Shown here piece by piece: positions 54,320 through 62,506 of a stretch of 64,000 nucleotides of DNA. The notes under the pieces are model-generated. The model made no database searches and was not told the DNA's origin. It saw only the letters and a program-made list of their open reading frames with translations. Every line of letters begins with the position of its first letter. Position 1 is the first letter of the stretch. A program made the translations under genes and the position numbers. Source of the stretch: Colimorpha sp045222295 (lineage in GTDB: Bacteria; Bacteroidota; Bacteroidia; Bacteroidales; P3); NCBI GenBank assembly GCA_045222295.1, contig JBGUXP010000001.1, positions 60,275 through 124,274 of the forward strand, read 5' to 3'.

Positions 54320-55167
54320 CCAATGAGAGTCTTGTGCGACAGACGCGCGGCGTCGGCATCAGGCAGGCAGCCCATGCGGTAAACCGGGACGCGTTCTATC
54401 ACGTTGGAAATGAAATTCACCAGAAGATCCATGCAGCGTTCCTCGTGGGCCAACGCCGGCGGGCAAGAAGGCTGTAATGCTGTAAACCCTTCCAGAATTC
54501 CCAGACGACGGATGGTATTCTCCTTGCGCTGCTCGAGGCGCAGGAATCCCGCAAGGGAATGGTTCTCCTGCAGATAACAGTCGGTTTTCCCACTCCAGGG
54601 CGAGCCATAAACGAGCACTTCATTGTCAAAGAACCGCACGATAGGGCTATCATCATTAAGCAGGTAAGCACCCGGAATGTTGTTAAGCCACAGCCTTGTA
54701 TGGGTGCTTTTACCCGTACCACTCTCGCCAAGACACATCACGGCACGGTTGTCGCAGACCACCACCGACGAGTGTACCGGAACCACGCCAAACCGCAATC
54801 CCGCAATGGAATAGGCCGTCCACAGAGCAAAACGCAGCACAGGAAGATAGGTCATCGTCGTAAGCTCCACCACAGTGGGCCGTCTCGAGTCGTAGCGGAC
54901 AAGCCCCTCACCCTCAAACTCGTAATAATACACTCCTTCGGCATCCACTCCGAAACGACACTGGCGTTGCCCATCAACAATATCGAACTGGTGCAACAGG
55001 CGGCAACGCGGCATCCGTAACGCGACATCGAGTCTGATTTCAATGGTACTGACAACAGCAGGATTAGCGAATACATCCATGCCAGGAATGGACATGACGA
55101 CATCCACAGAGTCGCCTCCTACCAGCCTGACACCTAGTCCTCCTATGCTCAGCATCATCTCTTTCAT
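54316..55167 (-). CDS. HPr kinase-like ATP-binding protein
   Basis: 283 aa from ATG 55167, which overlaps the upstream stop by one base. Walker A GESGTGKST (147-155), preceded by VPVHSSVVV and followed by LNDDSPIV, gives the HPr kinase/phosphorylase C-domain fold. HPrK-like proteins next to PqqD are found in lasso-peptide and other RiPP operons, where they may phosphorylate the peptide or a partner. Whether it is a kinase here is inferred. The gene is in a tight operon with PqqD and SipW-VanZ. Confidence 0.75.
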   Translation of the reverse strand: MKEMMLSIGGLGVRLVGGDSVDVVMSIPGMDVFANPAVVSTIEIRLDVALRMPRCRLLHQFDIVDGQRQCRFGVDAEGVYYYEFEGEGLVRYDSRRPTVVELTTMTYLPVLRFALWTAYSIAGLRFGVVPVHSSVVVCDNRAVMCLGESGTGKSTHTRLWLNNIPGAYLLNDDSPIVRFFDNEVLVYGSPWSGKTDCYLQENHSLAGFLRLEQRKENTIRRLGILEGFTALQPSCPPALAHEERCMDLLVNFISNVIERVPVYRMGCLPDADAARLSHKTLIG

Positions 55168-55433
55168 TACGCAATCAGATTGTTTTTTTTCATTTCTTCC
55201 ACCCAAGCTTGGGCATCATTGCGAGCATTCTCCTCGTCGACTTCATACTCATCCACAAGCACACGCACAACATCTTCCATCTCGAAGTCACGTCCTTTCA
55301 GTGCGTTATACAACAGCAGGGCACTTTCATTCAGCGCCACAACACGTGTCATATCAGTACCTTGGTCGCCAGGCATAATCACGATATTCTCTCCCACCAC
55401 CTGGCGTACTTTCATTTTCTCATTGATTTTCAT
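55167..55433 (-). CDS. PqqD family protein
   Basis: 88 aa. It matches the PqqD fold: VVGENIVIMPGDQGTDMTRVVALNESALLLYNALKG, then a helical part FEMEDVVRVLVDEYEVDEENARNDAQAWVEEM. PqqD-type proteins bind RiPP precursor leader peptides and deliver them to modifying enzymes. No radical-SAM or B2-type protease is next to it, and I see no precursor peptide in the adjoining sequence. Both ends overlap neighbours: 4 nt with the HAD gene and 1 nt with the kinase. Confidence 0.82.
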   Translation of the reverse strand: MKINEKMKVRQVVGENIVIMPGDQGTDMTRVVALNESALLLYNALKGRDFEMEDVVRVLVDEYEVDEENARNDAQAWVEEMKKNNLIA

Positions 55434-56080
55434 TTTATTATTTCTAACAGTTTTCCAAAATCATTAATAAGCCACTCGGCTCCAGCCTCCCGTAGCTGGT
55501 CGGCACTCTGGTTACCGTAAGTAACGCCGCAAGTACGGCAGCCGGCGGCACGGCCCATCAGTATGTCATACGAGGCATCGCCCACCATAAGCGCCTCTCC
55601 GGGCCGGCATCCTGCCAGTTTCAATACCTTCAACGCCGGATCAGGATAAGGCTTCCCTCGCAACACATCGTCGGCACTCACCGCCACCTGCACCATCGAC
55701 TCAAAGCCGAAGGTCTTCACAAAGCGGTCGAGTGTGCTATGGGCACGGCTGCTGCAGATGGCCAGCTTTTGTCCACGCTGGTGCAACTCGCGCAGCGTCT
55801 CCTCCACCTTGGGGAAGAGCGTCACCGTGCCGGGATAATTGTACTCGTCGAACAGGCGACGATAAACCTCACAGCAACGGTCAGCCATAGCATCATCGAC
55901 CCCAAGCAGTTGCGTAAAACATTCCTTAAGAGGAAGCCCGATGATAGAGATGCATTCCGCATCGGTACGCGATGGCAGGCCCAACTCGGCAATCGTGCCC
56001 TGCAACGAGCGCACAATCAGCGGCTGGGTGTCGGCCAAGGTGCCGTCGAAATCCAGTATTATCAACCTAATCTTTCCCAC
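55430..56080 (-). CDS. HAD family hydrolase, phosphoglycolate phosphatase-like
   Basis: 216 aa. HAD motif I DFDGTLADT at residues 9-17, motif II CSSRAH, motif III near GKPYPDP and motif IV GDASYDILMGRAAG are in order. It resembles phosphoglycolate phosphatase or PpaX-type beta-phosphatases; substrate unknown. It is first in the operon with PqqD, the HPr-kinase-like gene and the SipW-VanZ gene, joined by 4-nt overlaps. Confidence 0.87.
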   Translation of the reverse strand: MGKIRLIILDFDGTLADTQPLIVRSLQGTIAELGLPSRTDAECISIIGLPLKECFTQLLGVDDAMADRCCEVYRRLFDEYNYPGTVTLFPKVEETLRELHQRGQKLAICSSRAHSTLDRFVKTFGFESMVQVAVSADDVLRGKPYPDPALKVLKLAGCRPGEALMVGDASYDILMGRAAGCRTCGVTYGNQSADQLREAGAEWLINDFGKLLEIIK

Positions 56081-56113
56081 TTACACATTCAATCTTCAAC
56101 GCATTCTCACATT

Positions 56114-56662
56114 TTAGAGCGCTTTCAGTGCTGCTTGAACACTCTTGGTGACAGCGTTGCTGGTGAAGGTGGCACCACTCACGGCATCGACATCTTTCTT
56201 CAGAGCCTGCTTGACAGTCAGCCCGTTCCAGTTCTTATAGAAGCCGGCATCCTCCACTTTCTTGGCAAACTTGGGTGTCTCTTGGTTGGCAAGAAGCCAC
56301 ACTCCGAGAATCACCTTCTTGGTGTCGAGGGCAATGAGTACCGGAGTCTCGCCATTGTATCCTTTGATGCCATCAGAGGCAGGCTTGCTGTAGACAGCGT
56401 AGCCGAGTAGTTTCTTGCCGGCATCATAGACCTCAGTCCATTTGGCTGTTTTCTTGACAGTCTTAACAGTTGGGAAGGCTCTGACAATGACCATGTCAAC
56501 ACCATCGGCGTTCACCTGGGGTTGTTGAGACTTGGCCTCGGATTGCTGACCCTGATGTTTGCCATGGTTGGGGCAATTGCCACAGCTGCCATGTTGATGC
56601 TGGGCGGAAGCAATGCCTCCCATTAGGAAGGCTGCAAATGCTAAAGAGATGAATTTCTTCAT
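56114..56662 (-). CDS. FMN-binding domain protein with covalent flavin site
   Basis: 182 aa. Signal peptide ending ASAQ, then a His/Gln/Cys-rich linker (HGSCGNCPNHGKHQGQQ) and an FMN_bind domain. DAVSGAT at 159-165 matches the flavinylation motif, so Thr165 would carry FMN. It probably transfers electrons in the periplasm. The CxxC in the linker could bind metal. The flavin transferase ApbE is not in the window. Confidence 0.82.
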   Translation of the reverse strand: MKKFISLAFAAFLMGGIASAQHQHGSCGNCPNHGKHQGQQSEAKSQQPQVNADGVDMVIVRAFPTVKTVKKTAKWTEVYDAGKKLLGYAVYSKPASDGIKGYNGETPVLIALDTKKVILGVWLLANQETPKFAKKVEDAGFYKNWNGLTVKQALKKDVDAVSGATFTSNAVTKSVQAALKAL

Positions 56663-56678
56663 ATTTCTATTATTTTTT

Positions 56679-58430
56679 TTAATATTCTATTATCAGTGCG
56701 CCGCTGACGGCCCAGTGGCTGAACATGCCCTCGACGGGTTTGCCCTGCGGGATGGCGACGGTGAGTATATGCTCCTTGCCATCGGCCCAGGGTGTCATAT
56801 CGAAGTAGACGGGCTGTGTGGCGGTACCTGGGCACCAGCCGGAACGCGAGAAGTCGGACGAAGAGAGGCCGTTCCAGAAGTTGCCAGAGACGGGGTTGAG
56901 GTCGCGGTAGCAGCCACAGTCCTGTCGCCAGGGGGTGTGCGTAAAAGCGGGATTGCCGTCGATAAGGATGGTGTTCTGCTTGGGCACGAATTCGTCGCCC
57001 TCGCCCCAGCCACCGTGGCCAGTGCTGATGTAGCGCAAGCGGGCTCCTTTCAGTGTGTCTCCATTGTATATGCGAGGCAGGATACGGAAGGAGACCGTCA
57101 GCGAGTCGCTGCCGAACAACTTGCCATAGTTCTGGCCTGCCATCTCCAACACGTTGCAAGTATTGAAAAGCGGCTCTACTTGAGTGTATGAGCCCCACCC
57201 CGTGAGCATATCACGTTCCGGGTTGGTGTACTCGTTGGGGTACGACTTAATGTCGACCGTCAGCAGGTGGCCACCCGCATCATAGTTGCCTATCCAAGCG
57301 CCAATGATGACATCGCCACCGCAACGGTAGACATCGGTAATCTCCTGGCGGTAGTAAGCCTCATCGCGCCAGTCGATGCCGAAGTCTTTCATCCGCTCAT
57401 TGAACTTGCCCACGCCGAAGGGCGTGAAGAATCGCATCACCTCCACCGGCGCCCAATAGCTTTCGTCGGAGACGATGCCCTGGTAGTGCTGGCCGTCGCG
57501 TCCCACGATGATGGGCAGCGAATCGGGATGCCAGTTCACACCATCGAAGAAATTATGCGCCATGGGGCCTTGCGTCTGGATAAAGAAAATGGAACCCGTG
57601 CGGTCATAAGCGTCACCGTTGCTCTGCTGATGCACTTCGATGAAATGCTGGTAGTGAGGAGGAAGCTCAGGCAGCTGTATGCGCTTCAGGATTACCGTAC
57701 CGCCAGCATAGTGCAGCACCGTATCCATCGGCACCAAATACGACGAAGGCCATCCTTTGTGCTTATCCTCGATATGGGCGTTCTCCTTGCCCCAGCATAT
57801 CTGCTCATGGTCGAAGATGCGAGTGGTGACCACAAGACGTTCCTTCATGATGCGGTCGAGCTCGCGAGGCGTCACGCGTCGTCCACTTTCACCTTTCACC
57901 TTTAACCTTTCACCTTTAACCTTCTCCGCCTTTGCCAGCTTCAACCGCAGCTGCCCGTTGCGGGTGAAGCTCCGTAGCACGCCTTTGTTCAACCCGTAGT
58001 AAGGAAGGGGTGTGACATTGACGGGGGCCCGCTCGTCCATCTCGAAGATGAGCGTATTGCTATTGATTGAGGTTTGCCACACCCCTCCTTCCTTTTTCCA
58101 CTCCAAATCGCTCCGCGAGAAACCCGTGCGATAGTAGTAGGAGCTGTCATCATAGCTAGCTGTCACGGTGATACTATCGGCAGCATAATCCACCGAGGTC
58201 ACCGTCTGGCAGTAGCCTTCTATCAGCTTGCCTTGGGGCTTGGGGGTAATGATAGTGATAAAGTTCCCTACCCTTTCGACAGTAATCACCGTGGTGTCGG
58301 TCTTCTCGCCGTACTCGAACTGCCAGTAAGTAAAGCGATTGGCATCTTTGGGTATCTTCACCTGCTGCGCCGTCGCCGACAGCGACAGCAGGAGTCCGCA
58401 CACCATAAAAAGAAGTCGACGCATCAGCAA
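56679..58430 (-). CDS. Peptide-N-glycosidase F-related secreted protein
   Basis: 583 aa. Signal peptide ending SATAQ. The region from about residue 340 has the PNGase F fold, including RFFTPFGVGKFNERMKDFG, GGWGEGDEFV and TPWRQDCGCYRDLNPVSGNF, ending FDMTPWADGKEHILTVAIPQGKP. This is close to the C-terminal PNGase F domains that remove N-linked glycans. The N-terminal 300 residues are a separate beta-rich region. Around residues 170-184 heptamer repeats (57886-57920) are translated as KVKGERLKVKGE. Confidence 0.82.
   Translation of the reverse strand: MLMRRLLFMVCGLLLSLSATAQQVKIPKDANRFTYWQFEYGEKTDTTVITVERVGNFITIITPKPQGKLIEGYCQTVTSVDYAADSITVTASYDDSSYYYRTGFSRSDLEWKKEGGVWQTSINSNTLIFEMDERAPVNVTPLPYYGLNKGVLRSFTRNGQLRLKLAKAEKVKGERLKVKGESGRRVTPRELDRIMKERLVVTTRIFDHEQICWGKENAHIEDKHKGWPSSYLVPMDTVLHYAGGTVILKRIQLPELPPHYQHFIEVHQQSNGDAYDRTGSIFFIQTQGPMAHNFFDGVNWHPDSLPIIVGRDGQHYQGIVSDESYWAPVEVMRFFTPFGVGKFNERMKDFGIDWRDEAYYRQEITDVYRCGGDVIIGAWIGNYDAGGHLLTVDIKSYPNEYTNPERDMLTGWGSYTQVEPLFNTCNVLEMAGQNYGKLFGSDSLTVSFRILPRIYNGDTLKGARLRYISTGHGGWGEGDEFVPKQNTILIDGNPAFTHTPWRQDCGCYRDLNPVSGNFWNGLSSSDFSRSGWCPGTATQPVYFDMTPWADGKEHILTVAIPQGKPVEGMFSHWAVSGALIIEY
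57886..57920 (-). repeat. CTTTCAC heptamer array in frame in the PNGase F-like gene
   Basis: CTTTCAC, CTTTCAC, CTTTAAC, CTTTCAC and CTTTAAC are contiguous at 57886-57920 (plus strand). In the protein they give KVKGERLKVKGE, a low-complexity basic stretch with no parallel in the rest of the protein. Confidence 0.8.
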
Positions 58431-58432
58431 GC

Positions 58433-59137
58433 CTATTTGACAGTCACCCTTGTGTTGCGTGCATCGGCTGCCTTCTCTTTGTCATTGCCAAAGTCAGGAC
58501 TGTACTTACCGCGAGGGATATCCTTAAAGATATAGTAATTGGCCTTGCGTGCCGCCTCGATATGGTCGGTGGTGGCAGTGGCGATAGCCGACACGGCAAG
58601 GTCGACAAGCGAACCCAGCAGACCGTTGTTCTTGCCGTTGTTCTGTTCCAAATCGAGGTAGAGGTTGCACTGGCGTTCGAAGAGCACCTCGTTGGTCTGG
58701 GTCGACTTCACAATGTAATGGATGTCCGTGCGGATACCGAAGCCCTCTTTCTGCCAGGTGTCGATGACCGAGAAAATGACGGCGTCAGCACCAAAGATAC
58801 GGGCAAAGACACCGGCATCCTGGTCAAGGAAGAGTTCGGCGTCGTAGGCGCTCTCTGCCTTGAGCATCTCCATGGCCAGATGAGGCGAGACTACATAGTA
58901 GCCCGCCTCGATGAGGGGATAGCTGATGGAGGTGTAAAGCAAATCTTTGGCCTCGACATTGGTAGTGTTGTTGATGGGTGGCATGACGAGGATGGTCGTC
59001 GGATGCTCGTTGTACATCTTGGGATACTGCGACTGACGTGTGCGGGTGGCGACACAAGAGGCGAATAAAACGGAAACAGCGACAATAGCCAGAAGCATCT
59101 TTGCCGGCAGGATGCCGGCGGTCCATGTCTTCTTCAT
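58433..59137 (-). CDS. DUF799 family lipoprotein
   Basis: 234 aa. Signal peptide with lipobox LFASC (Cys28). NEHPTTILVMPPINNTTNVEAKDLLYTSISYPLIEAGYYVV is the typical start of the DUF799 (GNA1162-type) domain. The first residues KKTWTAGILPAK come from a GCCGGC-type repeat (59103-59124) that has been captured as an N-terminal extension. It ends the CsgG cluster: CsgG, 115-aa lipoprotein, DUF4810, DUF799. Confidence 0.85.
   Translation of the reverse strand: MKKTWTAGILPAKMLLAIVAVSVLFASCVATRTRQSQYPKMYNEHPTTILVMPPINNTTNVEAKDLLYTSISYPLIEAGYYVVSPHLAMEMLKAESAYDAELFLDQDAGVFARIFGADAVIFSVIDTWQKEGFGIRTDIHYIVKSTQTNEVLFERQCNLYLDLEQNNGKNNGLLGSLVDLAVSAIATATTDHIEAARKANYYIFKDIPRGKYSPDFGNDKEKAADARNTRVTVK
59103..59124 (-). 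repeat. GCCGGC-type repeat at the start of the DUF799 gene
   Basis: On the minus strand it reads GGACCGCCGGCATCC followed by TGCCGGC. It encodes TAGILPA in frame just after the start codon. Related copies lie at 23921, 42543 and 60828. Confidence 0.75.
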
Positions 59138-59580
59138 TTCTCACCTCCTTTCACTCGTTTCAACAAAGGAGCGATGAATTTAGCCGACTCGGGGTAGAGT
59201 TCCATCTCCTTGGCCAGCATTTCCTCTCCACGTTCGGGAAAAAGAGCCTCGAAATTACTTGACTTGAACATCTTGCGCTGTCTTTTAGTGGCATGCATAG
59301 CGAAATATTCTGCCGTAGTGGGTTGCAACAACAAGTAGCCGTATTCGGCACAGATACCCGGAGGGGGCATCTTGCGCAGGCCTCCGGGATTGGTCACCAT
59401 CTCCTCATAGAGACACACCAGTTCGCAGATAGCTTCGGGGGTCTGCTTGTCGTACTGCTGATAGGCCAACTGCTCGTAACGGGTAGTGCCATCTCCGGTG
59501 GAGCCCCAGTAATAAAGCCGCTGGGTACCACACGAAGCCAGCAGCAGCGACAGCAAAACAGGAATGATTGCTCTCCTCAT
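59134..59580 (-). CDS. DUF4810 family lipoprotein
   Basis: 148 aa. Lipobox LLLASC (Cys17). GTQRLYYWGSTGDGTTRYEQLAYQQYDKQTPEAIC is the DUF4810 start, and PPPGICAEYGYLLLQ follows. In other phyla DUF4810 and DUF799 genes sit beside a CsgG gene, as here, and are thought to form an outer-membrane lipoprotein complex of unknown role. Its 4-nt overlaps join it to the genes on both sides. Confidence 0.85.
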   Translation of the reverse strand: MRRAIIPVLLSLLLASCGTQRLYYWGSTGDGTTRYEQLAYQQYDKQTPEAICELVCLYEEMVTNPGGLRKMPPPGICAEYGYLLLQPTTAEYFAMHATKRQRKMFKSSNFEALFPERGEEMLAKEMELYPESAKFIAPLLKRVKGGEK

Positions 59581-59924
59581 AGCTTGACCATCTTAGTTTC
59601 AGTAGCCGAAATGAAGAGTTTCTTGGAATAGACCTCCTGTCCGTTCTCCATCACTCTAACAACATGCTGTCCAGGAGTGACTGTAATCATACCCTTGGTA
59701 GTGGCCTTGATGTCGCGACGCTTCTGCCATTCCTTTTCCTTGACGGTCTGGGTCTGGTAGGTGGTGCCGTCGATGTCGACAGTGATGGCCTTCTCCACGT
59801 TGGAGACAAACCAGATATATCCTTCATCGGCCATGCCACTACTCACAGAATGGCTTCCCACGCTGCAGGCGGTAAGAACGAGGGTGCCGATGATGCTGAA
59901 CAGTGCGATAATCTTTTTCATCAT
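59577..59924 (-). CDS. Small lipoprotein of the CsgG cluster
   Basis: 115 aa. Lipobox VLTAC (Cys20). The body VEKAITVDIDGTTYQTQTVKEKEW and ATTKGMITVTPGQHVVRVMENGQEVYSKKLFIS looks like a PEGA-type small beta domain. It lies between csgG-like and DUF4810 genes and is probably part of the same complex. It has 4-nt overlap with the DUF4810 gene and abuts the CsgG gene. Confidence 0.7.
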   Translation of the reverse strand: MMKKIIALFSIIGTLVLTACSVGSHSVSSGMADEGYIWFVSNVEKAITVDIDGTTYQTQTVKEKEWQKRRDIKATTKGMITVTPGQHVVRVMENGQEVYSKKLFISATETKMVKL

Positions 59925-60800
59925 TTATTCCTCCATGATATAATAGTCCATAAGTTTTTCGGTGTCGATGTCCTTGCCCTCATAGGTGCAGAAGGAAATC
60001 TCGGTCTCGGGGGTGTCACCCATGGTGGCAGCCACCTTCAGAGTACCCATCTTAGTGCCGGGCATCTCAATCTTGATACCGGTCTGGGGATTGGTGACCA
60101 TCTTGCCTTTCTTCATCAGGGAGAAGGAGGCACCCACCTCGATGCCCTGAGTTTTGCCGCCAGAGATGACATAGCTGCCGTCCTCGACGGTGAGCACATA
60201 GCCACGCCAGGGTTTGTCCATGCACTTGTTGATGATATTCTCCACCAGCTGCGAGAGGGCAGCGGAGATGGCTTTGTCGCTCAATGTGGCGTCGAAACCG
60301 GCAGTGCCACCGACGCCGAGGGTAGTCTTCGAGGTAGTCTCGGCAAAGCCGGAGGCTTCGTCGGAATAGATGATGAGACCAGAAGAGACATCGACGAGGC
60401 GGATGCTCACGCCGGCCTCCACGGTCTGGGTCTTGGTCTTCGAAAGGATGCGCTGGTCACCTTCCACCTTGCGGCCGAATTTGGTGATGGATCCCAGGAT
60501 GATGTAGTCGGCGCCAATCTTCTGCATACCCTCACCGGCTTCGGCGATGAGTTCCTCGAGGCCGTCGCGCTCCAGCAGGATGAACTTGCCACTGGCGGCG
60601 AGCTTGGCAGAGAGAATGTCGAGGGCCTGCTTACGCATGGGGTCGTTCTCACGGTCGTAGAAGATGCCTTTGGCATACTGGGTCTCGTTGGTGAAACGTC
60701 CGATGGCCACTTTGCGTTTCAGGGTCTTGTCGCCACCCTGGCTGAATGCCGGCATAGCCAGCATCAGGAATGCCATTGCATAAAGGATTTTCTTTGTCAT
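59925..60800 (-). CDS. CsgG/HfaB family protein
   Basis: 291 aa. Signal peptide ending AFSQ. KVAIGRFTNETQYAKGIFYD, ILLERDGLEELIAEAG, ADYIILGSITKFG and AGVSIRLVDVSSGLI are CsgG landmarks. It has no lipobox cysteine at the cleavage site, unlike E. coli CsgG. It would form or join an outer-membrane pore or lipoprotein complex with the three downstream lipoproteins. No curli subunit gene is present. Confidence 0.88.
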   Translation of the reverse strand: MTKKILYAMAFLMLAMPAFSQGGDKTLKRKVAIGRFTNETQYAKGIFYDRENDPMRKQALDILSAKLAASGKFILLERDGLEELIAEAGEGMQKIGADYIILGSITKFGRKVEGDQRILSKTKTQTVEAGVSIRLVDVSSGLIIYSDEASGFAETTSKTTLGVGGTAGFDATLSDKAISAALSQLVENIINKCMDKPWRGYVLTVEDGSYVISGGKTQGIEVGASFSLMKKGKMVTNPQTGIKIEMPGTKMGTLKVAATMGDTPETEISFCTYEGKDIDTEKLMDYYIMEE

Positions 60801-60827
60801 AACTTTTTGGATTTATTGTTTTTCAAT

Positions 60828-60850
60828 GGACTGCCGGCTTCCAGCCGGCA
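60828..60850. repeat. Variant GCCGGC palindrome in the csgG upstream gap
   Basis: GGACTGCCGGCTTCCAGCC and the following GGCA: GCCGGC-TTCCA-GCCGGC lies between the CsgG gene and the C69 dipeptidase stop. It is a divergent copy of the 23921 element. Confidence 0.65.
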
Positions 60851-60869
60851 CTTATTAATTCTTAACTTC

Positions 60870-62441
60870 CTAGAACCCCATACCAAACATCTGCCAATAA
60901 TCGGCTTCGAGGTCACGCCAGGCGGCAGTGGTGTTGTCGTAAATCTGCTTGGTGTAGGCATTGAGTTGCTTGGCAGCCTTCTTGGGATTGGCTTTCACGC
61001 TCTCTTCGAGGTTCTTGAGGCCACTGAAGGCAGTGCCCTCCTGCTGGAGGACAACATTCATGTGTTGCTTCTTGGTGCGCTGCCATGCAACGGTGGCCAG
61101 TTTGTTGGCGCGGCGATACTGCCACAGCCAGGCTTCGGGGTCGTAGCTCTTCTGGCCGCAACGGCTGAAGGCCGCGGGCAACTCGGTAGTGCCGCAGAAA
61201 ATGGGGATGCGGGGACTCTGACCAGGGTTGTCAACAGCCATCCAGCAGATGCCTCCCACCTCGTCGGGCAGCCAGTCGCGCAGCTGGGCAACGAAACTAT
61301 AGCTGCACCAGGCCACGCTGACGGTACGCTTAAAGTCGATAGTTCCGGGAGCCAGCATATTGAGGGTCTGCTGCATAGTGCCTCCGAGCCAGGGGTTGGC
61401 GATAGGACTGATGATGGTGTCCTTATAGCTGCTGCCGTCGTCACGTTTGCGATTCACCACCACCTTGAGGTTCTTGCACATGTCCATGTCGGTACCCTCA
61501 TAGGTGGAGCGAAGGAGTTCCATGACGTCGGTGACGTCGACAGGATTGTCAGGCTTCACGCTGAATGGCAGTTCGGGCATGTCGTAGGTGAAACCCTGCG
61601 AGGGAGCCAGTGTACTGAAAATAAAGAACTCGCGTTCACGGAAGTTGCGGCCATTGGCCCACGAGGTATTGAAAGCTTTCCAAAAACAGAACTCGCCCTC
61701 GCCATCCCAGAGAAAGTATTTCTTGGCCACTTCCTCAATGTTGTCGGAGCACATGAAGTAGTCGGGGTTATTGCGCTGGAGTTTGCCGATACGCGGGATG
61801 TTGCAACTCACGGCCACATGGTCGTCGGGCACACGCTGGGCTGCCCATACGGCACCGATCTCCGTACGTCCGCAACCGAGGATTTCCATCTGCCACACCT
61901 CTTTCTTGTCGGCGATGGTGATACACTCGCCGCCGTCGGCATAGCCGTATTTCTCTGCAAGTTTAGCGATGAGTTGAATAGCCTGACGGGCGGTGGTGCA
62001 GCGCTGCAGGACTATGCGTTCGAGTTCCTCGATAAGGAACATAGCATCGGGGTTTTCCAGGGTGTCGGGACCGCTGAAAGTACTCTCTCCTATAGCCAGT
62101 TGCTTCTCATTAAGACACGGGTAAGAACTGTTGAGGTAAGCATAGGTATGCTCCACCTCGGCGATAGTGCCGGCGTGGCGGATGCCCGTGGTGTCGGTGG
62201 GAGAGACCGTATGCATGGTGCCTTTGCGCACCTCATGCTTAGTGCCTTTCTTATGGTCGGCCGCAGGCTCGACGGTCATCCAGGTACGGTAGCGGCCGTC
62301 GCAGGTGTGCGACGTGATGACGCTCCCGTCGGTCGAAGCACGCTTGCCTACCATAATGGAGGTGCAACTCTCCTTGTGATTTACCTGCGCCACCGCCATC
62401 ATCGGCAGTGCCAAAGTCAATAGTATCAGTATTCGTTTCAT
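60870..62441 (-). CDS. C69 family dipeptidase
   Basis: 523 aa from ATG 62441. Signal peptide ending AVAQ, and catalytic Cys26 in KESCTSIMVGKRAS. TSHTCDGRYRTW, YADGGECITIADKKEVWQMEI and DNPGQSPRIPIFCG follow in the order of the PepD family. It would cut dipeptides in the periplasm. The ATG at 62441 lies just after a good promoter; a longer frame to 62657 would run through that promoter and into the neighbouring gene. Confidence 0.9.
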   Translation of the reverse strand: MKRILILLTLALPMMAVAQVNHKESCTSIMVGKRASTDGSVITSHTCDGRYRTWMTVEPAADHKKGTKHEVRKGTMHTVSPTDTTGIRHAGTIAEVEHTYAYLNSSYPCLNEKQLAIGESTFSGPDTLENPDAMFLIEELERIVLQRCTTARQAIQLIAKLAEKYGYADGGECITIADKKEVWQMEILGCGRTEIGAVWAAQRVPDDHVAVSCNIPRIGKLQRNNPDYFMCSDNIEEVAKKYFLWDGEGEFCFWKAFNTSWANGRNFREREFFIFSTLAPSQGFTYDMPELPFSVKPDNPVDVTDVMELLRSTYEGTDMDMCKNLKVVVNRKRDDGSSYKDTIISPIANPWLGGTMQQTLNMLAPGTIDFKRTVSVAWCSYSFVAQLRDWLPDEVGGICWMAVDNPGQSPRIPIFCGTTELPAAFSRCGQKSYDPEAWLWQYRRANKLATVAWQRTKKQHMNVVLQQEGTAFSGLKNLEESVKANPKKAAKQLNAYTKQIYDNTTAAWRDLEADYWQMFGMGF

Positions 62442-62466
62442 AGTCTCATGCTCATATTTCAGAATG

Positions 62467-62497
62467 CAAAAATACATATTTTTGACGACATGACAAA
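62467..62497 (-). promoter_or_regulatory. Promoter for the C69 dipeptidase gene
   Basis: On the minus strand, TTTG (62497-62494) and TATTTTTG (62474-62467) are separated by 19 nt. The transcript would start near 62461, 20 nt before the ATG. Confidence 0.7.
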
Positions 62498-62506
62498 ATA
62501 AAATCA

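Noticed and set aside
59664..62423. A 919-codon open frame opposite the CsgG cluster and C69 dipeptidase
   Set aside because: It is the mirror of convincing genes on the minus strand. Its composition is His/Gly/Val-rich without known motifs.
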